Shown here: in pieces, positions 6,427-14,771 of the stretch
Position numbering within the stretch: the first letter of the stretch is position 1
Layout: each line of letters starts with the position of its first letter
Assembly: GCF_029961025.1 (NCBI RefSeq)
Contig: NZ_JASBVP010000019.1
Span: 1-33,423 of the forward strand
DNA from: Mycobacterium sp.
GTDB lineage: Bacteria > Actinomycetota > Actinomycetes > Mycobacteriales > Mycobacteriaceae
Direction of reading: 5' to 3'
Length of the DNA stretch: 33,423 nucleotides
The notes under the pieces: generated by a model
What the model was told of the DNA's origin: nothing
Databases searched by the model: none
The model's input: the letters and a program-made list of their open reading frames with translations, nothing else
Translations under genes and position numbers: made by a program

Positions 6427-7022
6427 GCCGAAGTTCCTCCTGGTTGGGTACGATTTGTGCGGTTGACCTGGGGTTTTTGTGGTGGGGTACTGACTACGGC
6501 AGGCCGTGGCGGTGGGACACGGCGAGGAGGTCGAAGGCTCGCCGTTGTAGCGGGGTGGGGGTGGTGGTCTTGGTGAATGCTGGTAGGTCGTGGGTGGGTT
6601 GGATGGTGTTGGCGCAGATGGTGGCTAGGTCGGTGAGCAGGCTGGTGAAGCTGTGCACCGGTTCGTTGAGGTCGGTGCGTTTACGTGCGGCTTTGTTGAG
6701 GGCTTGGTTGGAGCGTTGGGCGGGTGCGACGGGGTTGGTGCGTTTAGCTGCAGCGGCGGGTTTGTCGTGGTCGGTGAACAGGATTTGTGCCAGGGCTTGT
6801 TTCATGTGCCAGCTGATGTAGTAGGACAGCATGTGCAAGAACATGTGGGCGCGGACCCGGTCGGCGAGCCGGTGGTGGATGGGCCGCACGTCGAGTTCGG
6901 TGTTGAGGGTGCGAAAGAAGCGTTCGACGTCGGCGAGGTCTTTGTAGCGCAGTACCAGCTCATCGCGGCCCAGGGTGTTGTCGGGCAGGCTGGTGCGCAG
7001 CGCGTAGATGTCGTCGAGCTGA
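6423..7022 (-). mobile_element. IS1634-family remnant (3' part only)
   Basis: The segment encodes, on the minus strand, the last roughly 175 residues of a transposase closely related to the complete one at 22717-24450. It includes YKDLADVERFFRTLN and the RPIHHRLADRVRAHMF block that holds the catalytic glutamate region. Its outer end at 6423-6443 (CTAAGCCGAAGTTCCTCC core) resembles the terminal repeat of the intact element. The 5' two thirds and the other end are gone. The break at 7022/7023 joins directly to a mannosidase gene that also lacks its 3' end, so a deletion probably followed insertion. Confidence 0.85.
6494..7022 (-). pseudogene. Truncated IS1634-family transposase
   Basis: C-terminal fragment of a DDE transposase, in frame from the junction at about 7022 to a stop at 6494. 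No N-terminal domain or start is present. It diverges from the intact copy by many substitutions, so it is a separate, older insertion and not a recent partial duplicate. Confidence 0.85.
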
Positions 7023-9155
7023 GTCCATCGATGTACGTCAGCCCGTTCGATGCACCCGGGGGGAGATCCTGATTGATGTCCCTGCGGGAAGCGCGATTTC
7101 GGCGAGATCGAACAGCGGTGTGCTCACCGCCAAAATCGGCGTTGCCGGAGTGATCGGGTACAGGCCGAGCGCCGCCCAGACGTACCAACTCGACAGCGCA
7201 CCAGATCATCGTTACCAGGCTCGCCGACGGGTGTCGGCCCGAACTGTTCGCTGCGCACCCGGACCACCATCTCCTGCGTCTTCCACGGTTGAGCCAGATA
7301 GTTGTACAGCCACGGCACCGCGAGGCCCGGTTCGTTGCCGAGCCACAGATACGGCTCGTCCGGGCCGGCGTTGAGCTGCATGGTGAAGCGGTCCAGTCCC
7401 TCGGCCGCCGCGTCGCGTCCACCGAGGGCGGCACCAGGCCGACGATGTTCTGCGGTACCATCCAGGTGTACCGCGCGGCGTTGCCCTCCTCGAATCCATC
7501 CTGCCCCAAATCCGAAGTGGGCCCGCTGGATCCGGACTACGCCAGGAACATCCCCTCGGCGCTGCGCGGTCTGACATATCCCGTCAACGGATTGAACTAG
7601 TTCCGCCAACACTGCGCCCTGCTCTGAAATTCGGCTGCAATCACGGGTTTACCCAACGCGTCGGCGAATCGGGAGATCGCGAAGCTATCAACCAACCACT
7701 CCAACGTGATCGAGGCGCCGTCGGTGCCGTGATCGCCGCGAAACTCCGCCGTCTGCGGCGCATACCCATGCTCCAGATAGGTGGCGATCCCCGGCCGCTC
7801 CACATGGCCACCCCGCCCGGCACCGCCTTCGCTCGCTGCCTTCAACATGTAATACAAGCTCGTTTGACGTCAACGTCCTTGGCCCCGAACGTGTGCAGGT
7901 TGACGGTGAGCGGCACCACGCTGTCTCCGGTCATCTCACCGGTCGCCGCATTCGCCAGCGCACCGCGGCAATGATCCGCATTGCTGGGCGTCGTTCACCA
8001 GCGACTGCGCCATATCGCTGGCCCGGTCCGGAAACAGCAGCGCCTGCAGGGCGCCCAGGCAGCGGTAAGTTTCCCAATCGGAGAAGTTCGCGTACTGGGT
8101 GTGCCCGCGGGCCACGGTGTGCACCACACCGTCGAACTCCAGATAGCGCCCGTGGGCGTCGTTAAACGTGTTGGGATGCAACAGCGAATGATACAGCGCG
8201 GTGTAGAACCTCTTCACGTTGTCACTAGCACCCGCCACCGCGATGCGCGACAACGCCGCGTTCCATTCCCTCGATTCGGCCGCGCGGACGTCGCCGAAAC
8301 TCGCTTCACCCTCGGCGGCCAGGTTGGCTCGCGCCTCCTCCACACTCACGGAGGACAACGCGGTGCGCACCTCGACCACCGAGCCGGGCGGAAACTCCAC
8401 CCATCCCCCGCTCCCCCGCGAATCCGCACTGCGGGCGCCTGAGGAGACCGAATTGCCCTCCCAGGTGCCGGAGGAGGTGAACCGCCGGCTGAACGTCATC
8501 GCGAAATACACCGTGTAGGTGTTGTTCTTGCCGCAAAAGTCGCCGCTGGTCGCAAACCGGGTGATGGTGGTGTGTCCTCGCCGATCCGGATGCTCGCCGC
8601 GGAGTTGCCCGCCAGCGATCCGCCGGACCGCACGTGCAACAGCGCCGGCCGACCGTTATCCGGGTAGGTGAACCGGCTGATGCCGGCGTGGGTGGTCGCG
8701 GTCAGCTTCGCCCTCACCCCTGTGTGGGGAAACCGCACCGTGTAGTAGCCCGGCATGCCGACCTCGGTGTCGTCGTGGGCGATCCGCTCCCAGGCCCACC
8801 ACGGCTGTGCGCCGATCGGGGTGGTGGTCGGCAGCATCGGGATGTCGCCGAAGGCGTTACAGCCCACCGAGGCGTGGGTCATGGAAAACCGGGTCGAGCG
8901 CTCGTTGTCGTGGTCATAGCCGGCGTAGGTGTCGGTGGTATCCGGCGTGTACTGCACCATCCCGAACGGCACCGAGGCGCCGGGGAAGTTGTTGATCTCC
9001 CCGCCCGTCTCGCTCGACCCGGTGCCGATGAGCGTGTCGACATCACCGGCCGGATTCGTCACGAACGCCGGCCCCTCGGCGTGCGCGGCGACCGGAGCCA
9101 CCACCCAGACAACAGCCGCCGCCACGAAAGCGGCCAGCGGCCTTCGTAACGGCAT
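7023..9155 (-). pseudogene. Exported GH92 alpha-mannosidase, frameshifted and truncated
   Basis: The start is intact: signal peptide of about 26 residues with AHA at the cleavage site, then GH92 N-domain motifs (IGTG, NNFPGASVPFGMVQYTP, YAGYDHDN, FSMTHASVG). Homology then jumps frames near 8573, 7980, 7600, 7450 and 7200. Motifs still recognisable are NFSDWETYR, YLEHGY, WLYNYLAQPWKTQ and SSWYVWAALGLYP. The end of the catalytic barrel is cut at 7022 by the IS remnant. GH92 enzymes release mannose from alpha-mannosides; mycobacteria encode exported members. At least four frameshifts and the truncation make this a dead gene. Sequencing errors cannot explain the loss of the 3' end. Confidence 0.85.
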
Positions 9156-9217
9156 AGCTGTCTCTTACTGCATAGCCGCCACGGCGCGTGGGCGTTTCGA
9201 GCCGCACTGCCAGGAGG

Positions 9218-9625
9218 CTAGACCTTGATGATCGTGAGACCGGCCGCGCCGTCGAGGGCGGCAAAGTCGTCGTCCCGGGTGACGACCGGCAGCGCCCGTG
9301 ACGCAGCGACGGCGACGATCCACAGATCGTTGATCCGGACTCGCCTGCCAGTTTCGGCCAGGTGGATGCGCAGCCGCGCCCACATCCGCGCCGCTTCGTC
9401 ATCGACCGGCAGTGTTTCCATGTCGGCAACAAGCTGAAGGGTCGCGAGCCGTTGCGCTCGAATATCGGTCGTGCCGGCGGCCAGCACGCCGGCGGTGAGT
9501 TCGGCGAGGGTGACCACAGTCGTGGCCACCTCGGCGGGGATCAATCGCTCCTCGAGTTGACGGCCCGTTTCGGTGGCAATGAACACCGACGTGTCGAGCA
9601 CCCCCGCTGCGGGCGTCTCGCTCAT
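9218..9625 (-). CDS. vapC: VapC-type PIN-domain ribonuclease toxin (135 aa)
   Basis: A PIN domain with the acidic metal-binding residues in place: D11 (LDTSVFI), E42 (LAELTAGV), D100 (RINDLWI) and D118/D119 (TRDDDF). VapC toxins cleave RNA, usually tRNA or rRNA, when released from VapB. The ATG overlaps the end of the vapB reading frame by ATGA, the usual operon arrangement. The toxin looks complete and active while its antitoxin is frameshifted, which is unusual. Stop is TAG at 9218-9220. Confidence 0.9.
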   Translation of the reverse strand: MSETPAAGVLDTSVFIATETGRQLEERLIPAEVATTVVTLAELTAGVLAAGTTDIRAQRLATLQLVADMETLPVDDEAARMWARLRIHLAETGRRVRINDLWIVAVAASRALPVVTRDDDFAALDGAAGLTIIKV

Positions 9626-9888
9626 CGGAGAGGCCCAAGATCGTCGGTGGTGTCACCGGCCAGCGCCGCGAGGTCGTCGCGCAAACCCGGATCGGCTTGT
9701 GCACGAGGTAATCGCTGCAGGAACTCGGTTTTGGTCAACCAGCGCCGACCCGATGGCCGAGCCGCGCTGAGCACTGCGACAGGCCGGCCCTTGACAGTGA
9801 TGGTGATCTCTTCGCCGGCTTGGACGCGGCGCAGCACTCCTGCGTGTCGTTGCGCAGGTCCCGGGACGCGCCCTCGCTCCCCCACCAC
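9622..9888 (-). pseudogene. vapB: VapB/Phd-type antitoxin, frameshifted near the N-terminus
   Basis: The frame from 9888 has the antitoxin body (GVLRRVQAGEEITITVKG, RPVAVLSAARP) and the toxin-binding tail. The typical Phd start (ASRDLRNDT) lies in another frame just upstream. Adding one G after ACG near 9841 would join them as SRDLRNDTAGVLRRV. As it stands, the DNA-binding N-terminus is replaced by an unrelated GTG-started leader. The C-terminal half could still neutralise VapC without autoregulation, or the gene may be dead. A sequencing error in this G-rich spot is possible. Confidence 0.65.
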
Positions 9889-9926
9889 GTCCGATCACTC
9901 TCCAGCGCTTCACCGGCCAATCGCGG

Positions 9927-9962
9927 TCAGCACACTTCGCCGCGAACCGGCAGGGAACTCAC
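9927..9962 (-). pseudogene. 12-codon MazF-like stub
   Basis: A GTG overlapping the antitoxin stop (GTGA) opens VSSLPVRGEVC followed by TGA. RGEV is how many MazF toxins begin after a few residues. Nothing MazF-like follows; the sequence runs into the leader of the damaged vapB. This suggests that a deletion removed the toxin and fused two toxin-antitoxin loci. The stub is short, so the call is tentative. Confidence 0.4.
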
Positions 9963-10195
9963 GTCGCACCCGCCCGCCGCTGCCATGATGCCAGGTCGCC
10001 CCACTCGTCGGGCTCTTCAGCCGCATGCTCGTCATAGGTGGCGTAGCCAGCGTCGAACTCGGCGGAGCGGTGCCGAGCCAGCAATACCGCAACGGCTTCG
10101 TCAATGAGGGCGGCGTCGGTGATTCCCGCCCGCACGTGCCGCGCACTGCTGAGGAGTTCAGCGTCCACAGTCGTGCTCAGCCGTATGCGATTCAT
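9959..10195 (-). CDS. MazE-like antitoxin without its toxin (78 aa)
   Basis: The N-terminus (NRIRLSTTVDAELLSSAR) is a ribbon-helix-helix type DNA-binding start, followed by a helical segment (AALIDEAVAVLLARH) and an acidic tail (DEHAAEEPDEWGDL) as used for toxin binding. The length is typical. It ends in a GTGA overlap with the MazF-like stub, so it was the first gene of a two-gene operon. An intact antitoxin can persist alone as a repressor or as protection against related toxins. The exact family (MazE or VapB-type RHH) is not certain. Confidence 0.65.
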   Translation of the reverse strand: MNRIRLSTTVDAELLSSARHVRAGITDAALIDEAVAVLLARHRSAEFDAGYATYDEHAAEEPDEWGDLASWQRRAGAT

Positions 10196-10608
10196 GCCAT
10201 CAACGGTATCCCAGCCACACTGGGTTACCCGCTGATCCGGCGGAAACTGTGTTGGTTACAGCGAAGCAGCGATCCACTGGCCAGCCGCTGCGCGGCAGGA
10301 CTCTGCGCCGACACGTCACCGTTGAAGATGGCGTGGTAGCCAGTGTGGCGCAAGCGATAACCAACATGAGCGAGCGCGCGAATCCGGTTGATCGTGTTCA
10401 CGCGGCACGGGACGGGCGTCCAAATTGCCTGCGTCGCGACACAGCGATCGCGTTCCCCGGTAAACGAACTGGAACGGAATCGAAACATGGTCCTGCCGCT
10501 CCCGGCGCCATACGGCAAGTGGACTTCTGCATCGAAATGCCGCGACGCGGACGCGGACGCGACAGGGAAATCACGCATACTGATCCCAGCCATTCGGCTC
10601 CGGTTCGA
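10196..10608. other. Intergenic, no gene recognised
   Basis: About 410 bases between the MazE-like gene and the AbiE toxin gene. Short open frames exist on both strands but none has a recognisable domain or ribosome-binding site. No RNA gene or clear repeat was seen. Confidence 0.5.
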
Positions 10609-11475
10609 TCAGTTGCCCAAGCCGAACGAGGATGCAGAGCGCAGCAGGCGCTCGGTGAACGCGGCGACCGCCAGCTGGCTGTCGGTGGCCGCGGTCTCAG
10701 CGTCTTCGTCGGGGTGGTTCTCGATGAACTGTTTGACGTATGCCTGAGAGCCCTGCGCGGACGAATCGGCGAAATTCGCCTGCAGGTCTAGCAATTGGGT
10801 GCGCATCTCTCCTGTCGGCGGACCGAAAACCTCCAAGACCCGTTCAGCCGCCGCAGTGGCGTCGCCGTGGTCGTTGTGCAACAACACAAACGCGACGTCG
10901 TACCAGTCCTTTTCTTTGCGGCGTCCGTGAGCAGCAGCCACCTTCGCGAGCAGGAAACCGGCCAGTCCGGTGACGTTGATTTCGGCCTCACGCCGCGTTC
11001 CATGGTCGTTTGCGCGGATCTTCTGAATCACGATATCTCGTGCGGCGTATCCGGTTCCGCGCAGGTTCGCCGCGCCAAGGTGTTTGCAGCCGGTGAACTC
11101 GACCGTAGCGTTGTTCCGCTTGTTGTCGAGATCAGCCAGCAGCTCGAACTTGACCGTAGCGCGCACACCGTCAGGGTCGTTCAGCACCCATCGCCACACC
11201 CGCTCGTCATCAGGCTCAAACCCGGTGTTGAGCAAAGCCTCTTCCAAGCGCGCCGCTTGAACCGCGCCACCGGCGATCTCCAGGTTGACCTGAACGTCGA
11301 CGTCGGACGTACCCGCATGCCGCTTCGACGAATTCGAGCAGAGCAGTGCAGGCACCAATCCCCCGAGAAGCACGAACTCTGGGCGTCCCCCGTAGTGATG
11401 CACCACACGTACCAGAGCGAGTTCGGCTGCTCGCCTGGCCGCGGCGGTCCGGACCGGTTCTGAGTCGTCATTCAT
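10609..11475 (-). CDS. AbiEii/MenT-type nucleotidyltransferase toxin (288 aa)
   Basis: A DNA polymerase beta-like nucleotidyltransferase fold: G38-G39 in LLGGLVPALL, then D58 and D60 in TSDVDVQV. Later conserved residues of the AbiEii family include K178 (LLAKVAA) and K189-D190-xx-D193 in KEKDWYDVAFVLL. Family members (MenT in mycobacteria, AbiEii in streptococci) inhibit growth by adding nucleotides to tRNA or by related transfer. The start overlaps the antitoxin stop by ATGA. All key residues are present, so the toxin is likely active. The last roughly 60 residues, acidic and helical, I cannot assign. Confidence 0.85.
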   Translation of the reverse strand: MNDDSEPVRTAAARRAAELALVRVVHHYGGRPEFVLLGGLVPALLCSNSSKRHAGTSDVDVQVNLEIAGGAVQAARLEEALLNTGFEPDDERVWRWVLNDPDGVRATVKFELLADLDNKRNNATVEFTGCKHLGAANLRGTGYAARDIVIQKIRANDHGTRREAEINVTGLAGFLLAKVAAAHGRRKEKDWYDVAFVLLHNDHGDATAAAERVLEVFGPPTGEMRTQLLDLQANFADSSAQGSQAYVKQFIENHPDEDAETAATDSQLAVAAFTERLLRSASSFGLGN

Positions 11476-12497
11476 GGTGCTGTCATCTCCTGACGTAGGT
11501 GTTCAGCCGCGTCTTCGCCGCGCACCCCGCTGATTCGAAGGTCGGCATACGCGCGAGGCCACAGCACCGAGCGAAACCCGTCGGCGACCGTCTCGGTGAG
11601 TTTCGCGCCGCCCGGCGTGGGGAACGGGCGCAGCACCAGGCGGCCGCCGTCCATCTCTTGCAGGCCAGCCGCCAGCGCGGCCCGGCGAACATCACTCCAT
11701 GTCTTGCCCGCCACGTAAATCTCCAAGGGAGCCACCTCGGTCTGCATCGGCGCGAGCACGCTCGCCGAAAGTGCGCTTGTGGCCGCCCAATCGATACCGG
11801 CGGCTTGCAAGAGCCGACCGGTCTGGATGGCCCCAGCGGCAGGATCCCGCCACAGAACGCCGACTCGGATCGAGATCGGCGACCGCAGCAGCTTGGCCGC
11901 CGTTGCGTAAGCGTCGAGCAACTCGTCACGATCGGCGACGCGTCGCGCAGCGCTGGGGCCGCGTGCAGCCGAGCTGACCAGATAGCCCTCCTTCTCGAGG
12001 AATTTCAGCGCAGTCACCGCGCTGCCCATCGATATCCCGGTGGCTTCTATAACCGAGTTGGCGGTCGGGGTCGCCTGTCCCGAGAGGATTGCCTCGCAGA
12101 CCGCGAGTGTGGCTGGCTTCCATCCGATGCGCGAGTCCAGCGGCACCGGCGGCTTGCCCTCTGTCTTGATGATGATCGTCGTCCCCGAGGCGTTCCTGAT
12201 GACGATGTCGGCTGCTCCGGATTCGTCAACCCAGCCGACGCCTGCTTCCTTGGCAACGGCGCGCGCTCCGGGTGACATCCGTGGCGCGGCGATCACGTCG
12301 GGTCGGGGCTTCTCGTGCACGGCCTCTTCGACCTGCTGCGGCCAGCCGACGGTTAGCCAGCGGACCAGAAGATCCTTGTTGTCCAACGTCACGATCAGAT
12401 CGCGTTTCGGACCCTCAGTGGAGCGCGCGCGCAGCGCGGTATGCAGCACGGCTTCTAGCGCGCCGACTGCCCTCTCCCGATACGCCATGATCACCAC
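11472..12497 (-). CDS. AbiEi-type antitoxin, winged-helix repressor (about 341 aa)
   Basis: The partner of the nucleotidyltransferase toxin. A winged-helix segment lies near residues 130-200 (AVCEAILSG, SVIEATGISMGSAVTALKFLEKEGYLVSS). The C-terminal half resembles the AbiEi C-terminal domain. AbiEi antitoxins do not bind the toxin (type IV) and repress their operon by binding inverted repeats; such repeats lie directly upstream. GTG 12497 follows TTGAGG at a good spacing; ATG 12488 is an alternative. In this annotation the wHTH is internal, not N-terminal as in classic AbiEi. That fits a longer mycobacterial variant. Confidence 0.75.
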   Translation of the reverse strand: MVIMAYRERAVGALEAVLHTALRARSTEGPKRDLIVTLDNKDLLVRWLTVGWPQQVEEAVHEKPRPDVIAAPRMSPGARAVAKEAGVGWVDESGAADIVIRNASGTTIIIKTEGKPPVPLDSRIGWKPATLAVCEAILSGQATPTANSVIEATGISMGSAVTALKFLEKEGYLVSSAARGPSAARRVADRDELLDAYATAAKLLRSPISIRVGVLWRDPAAGAIQTGRLLQAAGIDWAATSALSASVLAPMQTEVAPLEIYVAGKTWSDVRRAALAAGLQEMDGGRLVLRPFPTPGGAKLTETVADGFRSVLWPRAYADLRISGVRGEDAAEHLRQEMTAP

Positions 12498-12498
12498 A

Positions 12499-12559
12499 AT
12501 ACCTCAATAAAAATTGGTACCTCAATGCTATAGTGAGGTATTGAAAAATGCTGAGGTAT
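12499..12559 (-). promoter_or_regulatory. Operator with four ACCTCA repeats upstream of the AbiE operon
   Basis: Four copies of a short element: ATACCTCAAT (12499-12508) and GTACCTCAAT (12517-12526) in one orientation, TGAGGTATTG (12534-12543) and TGAGGTAT (12552-12559) in the other. Spacing is 16-18 bases. A possible minus-strand -10 (TATAGC) sits between the two orientations, and the first copy overlaps the Shine-Dalgarno region of the antitoxin gene. This fits cooperative autorepression by the AbiEi-type antitoxin. The AT-rich composition contrasts with its GC-rich surroundings. Confidence 0.75.
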
Positions 12560-12794
12560 ATTATGAGTTCGGTGCATCTACCTGCGAAAATATCCCCGCC
12601 AACCATCCATGATCAGGCGAAGCTGGCTTCCATGGCATGTGCTGGCCGCGCACCCCTGAGCTATGGCCGCGTGGTCGAGCTTCGCACCGCCATCGATGAC
12701 TGAACAGCGTGTCTTCAACCGTGACCCGCCCCGCAGCGCAGCAAGGTCAAGCAGTCAGTTCCCTGCTGCTATCACCGAACTCCGCGATTGTCGA
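12560..12794. other. Intergenic, no gene recognised
   Basis: About 235 bases between the AbiE operator and the IS21 terminal repeats. I see no gene, repeat or RNA that I can support. Confidence 0.45.
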
Positions 12795-12839
12795 CCGTCA
12801 CGTAATTCCCCAGGGCTCGCCGTCACGGAATTCCCCAGG
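12795..12839. repeat. IS21-type multiple terminal repeats
   Basis: CCGTCACGTAATTCCCCAGG (12795-12814) and CCGTCACGGAATTCCCCAGG (12820-12839) are 19/20 identical direct repeats, 25 bases apart, just beyond the 3' end of istB. Multiple short direct repeats at each end are characteristic of IS21-family elements, so this is the istB-side end of the element. The opposite end and istA are not in the window. Confidence 0.7.
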
Positions 12840-12883
12840 TGTGGGCCTCCTGGTAGGTCTTACCGTGTTCGCTGTGGTGTTGT

Positions 12884-13001
12884 CTAGCTGGCCTTGCGTC
12901 CAGGCCGCTGGCGGGGGCGGTAGCTGGGTCCGTCCCTGAGAATTTGGTGGCTGGTGTTGATGAGCCTGTCCAGTAGCGATTCAGCGACGACGGGGTTGGG
13001 G
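12884..13001 (-). pseudogene. istB: istB, C-terminal piece
   Basis: The minus strand reads PNPVVAESLLDRLINTS, then HQILRDGPSYRPRQRPGRKAS and a TAG at 12884-12886, the typical end of an IstB ATPase. It continues directly from the LFPN end of the piece at 17684-18000. The join is marked by the duplicated GGTTGGGG (12994-13001 and 17684-17691) flanking the IS256 insertion. Confidence 0.85.
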
Positions 13002-13066
13002 GGTGGCGTCCCAGGAGCGGTGTAAAAGTGGCCTGACGTAGGCTTCGCTCGCTTATATTCATGATT

Positions 13067-13594
13067 TTATGCGGTGGCGCTGACGAGCTCGGTTGGCGCC
13101 ACGCTGGTTGTGGTGCGATTTTCCGAATTCCTCTGCGGCAGTTGAGTCGGTGGGTCGTGCAGTGCGCGGCGCAGATCTTGCAGCAATCGCAGCCCGGCCG
13201 GGGTCATGGTGAACCCGCGCCATCCGGCCGAGGCGCGATCAAGCACCGCCCACACCAGTTTGAGGCAGGAATGCTCACCGGGCAGCCGGCCGATCACCTT
13301 GACTCGGCGCCGCGTTTCGCCGAAGGTTCGTTCGATGAAGTTGGAATGCCGCACCCGGGTCCAATGTTCGCGTGGGAACCGTAGGTAGACCGTCAGCGAG
13401 TCGCGGTCATCGAGCAGGCACCGCATCGCCGCCGGATAGGAGTCGCGCCAACGCTTTGCGAACGCATCGATGCGCTTCTGCACATACGTGACCGCGTCGG
13501 GGCCAGGCTCGATCGTGTCGGGCACGTCGAAGATCGCCCAGTAGTCGGCCTTGACCTGCGCCTGCGCGTTCTTGGGCACCTTGGCCAGCACGTT
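13067..13594 (-). pseudogene. IS256-family transposase, C-terminal half
   Basis: Starts at NVLAKVPKNAQAQVKADYWA and runs to the family's C-terminal block (SNFIERTFGETRRRVKVIGR), which holds the third catalytic acidic residue (E in IERTFGE). It joins the N-terminal half at 16781 once the inserted element is removed (HRA-K-NVLAK). The TAA stop is at 13067-13069. Confidence 0.9.
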
Positions 13595-13706
13595 ATCCGT
13601 TAACCGGCCCTCGTCGGGGCGACACGCTCGGCGCGAGTGAGGTCCCACCAGTGGGGCTCGTGTGTGTTGACACTTGAGGTCGGTGGCTTTCCGCGTGGAG
13701 GTGCCG

Positions 13707-14771
13707 ATGGGGCTTCGGGTGGCCGGCGACGGAGATGTCTTCGTCATTGCCGGGGAAGTCGCCGCTGGGCAGCGCGACGACGTCGCGGTGGTGAACCGGT
13801 TTCTGGCGCATCTGAAGGGCAGGAACTTCGCTCGGGCGACGCGGCGCGCGTATGCGTTTGACGTGTTGAACTTCTTGCGGTTCCTTGCCGAGCCGGGCGT
13901 TGGTCTGGCCGAGGTGCGCCCGACCGACTTGTTCGACTATCTGGACTGGCAGAGCCAGCCCAAGCGCACTGCGAGCTCGACAGTGGTCCGGTTATCCGAG
14001 CGGCGGGGCTCCGCCCCAGCGACGCAGAACCGGCGCATCGCCGCGGTGCGGGCACTGTTCGAGTTCGCGGTGATCACTGGCGTGGTGATGGCCAGTCCGG
14101 TGCCGGCACCGCGGCGCACCAGCGGGCTTCGGGCGCGTCGGGGCCTGCTGGGCCATATCCCGGCTCGTCACCCGCGGTCAGGCGGCCGGCTGGTGCGCGA
14201 ACAGCGGCTATTGCCGGAAAGCCTTGAGCTGGCTGAGGTTGAGGCGTTTCTGAGCGATCTGGGCACCCACCGCGACCGCGCGATGGTGCTGCTGATGCTG
14301 CTCGGGGGACTGCGCGCCGCCGAGGTCCGCGGTCTGCTGTTGGCCGAGGTCGACGTTGGCCGCCGACAATTGCGGGTGGTCGGCAAGGGTGGTCGTGAAC
14401 GGGTTGTTCCGGTGGACCGGCCGTTCTTCGCTGAACTGGCTGCTTATCTACGGCTTGAGCGGCCAACGGATTGCGCGACCGAACAGTGTTTTGTCGTACT
14501 GCGCGGACCAACCACGGGGCAGCCGTTGACCGAGGCTGGGATGCGTCGAATCTTTCGCACCCACCGTGCCCGCTCGGGCGCGGCCCGGGTGCGCCCACAC
14601 CGGCTGCGGCACACCTACGGAACGGAGCTGGCCGCGGCCGGGATCGACCTGCTGGTGCTGCGGGACTTGATGGGACACGCCAGCCCCGAGACAACGGGAA
14701 GATACGTGCACCTATCGGCCGAGACCCTCGCCGCCGAATACACCGCCGCTCGCAAGGCATCGCCATGGTGA
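13707..14771 (+). CDS. TnpA-like tyrosine recombinase (354 aa)
   Basis: An N-terminal SAM-like core-binding domain (VVNRFLAHLKGRNFARATRRAY) precedes the catalytic domain with R202 (LLGGLRAAE), K227 (GKGGRER), H298-xx-R301 (PHRLRH), H324 (LMGHASPET) and Y333 (GRYVHLS). All residues needed for strand exchange are present. ATG 13707 has GGAGG five bases upstream; a TTG at 13674 would add 11 residues. It overlaps the next gene by 7 bases. Probably acts with TnpB to excise and insert the element. Confidence 0.85.
   Translation: MGLRVAGDGDVFVIAGEVAAGQRDDVAVVNRFLAHLKGRNFARATRRAYAFDVLNFLRFLAEPGVGLAEVRPTDLFDYLDWQSQPKRTASSTVVRLSERRGSAPATQNRRIAAVRALFEFAVITGVVMASPVPAPRRTSGLRARRGLLGHIPARHPRSGGRLVREQRLLPESLELAEVEAFLSDLGTHRDRAMVLLMLLGGLRAAEVRGLLLAEVDVGRRQLRVVGKGGRERVVPVDRPFFAELAAYLRLERPTDCATEQCFVVLRGPTTGQPLTEAGMRRIFRTHRARSGAARVRPHRLRHTYGTELAAAGIDLLVLRDLMGHASPETTGRYVHLSAETLAAEYTAARKASPW

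Noticed and set aside
6802..7509. Long minus-strand frame spanning the IS remnant and mannosidase relic
   Set aside because: It reads the IS part in the wrong frame (Ser/Thr/Pro/Cys-rich shadow of the transposase) and joins two unrelated sequences.
10225..10593. Minus-strand 122-codon frame in the gap before the AbiE genes
   Set aside because: No domain, no ribosome-binding site, low-complexity Arg/Ser composition, and an overlapping plus-strand frame of similar length; looks like chance coding in GC-rich DNA.
14471..14764. Upstream extension of the TnpB-like gene by 98 codons
   Set aside because: It overlaps the catalytic part of the TnpA-like gene in another frame and has a shadow-like Arg/Pro/Ala composition. 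ATG 14765 gives normal overlap and size.
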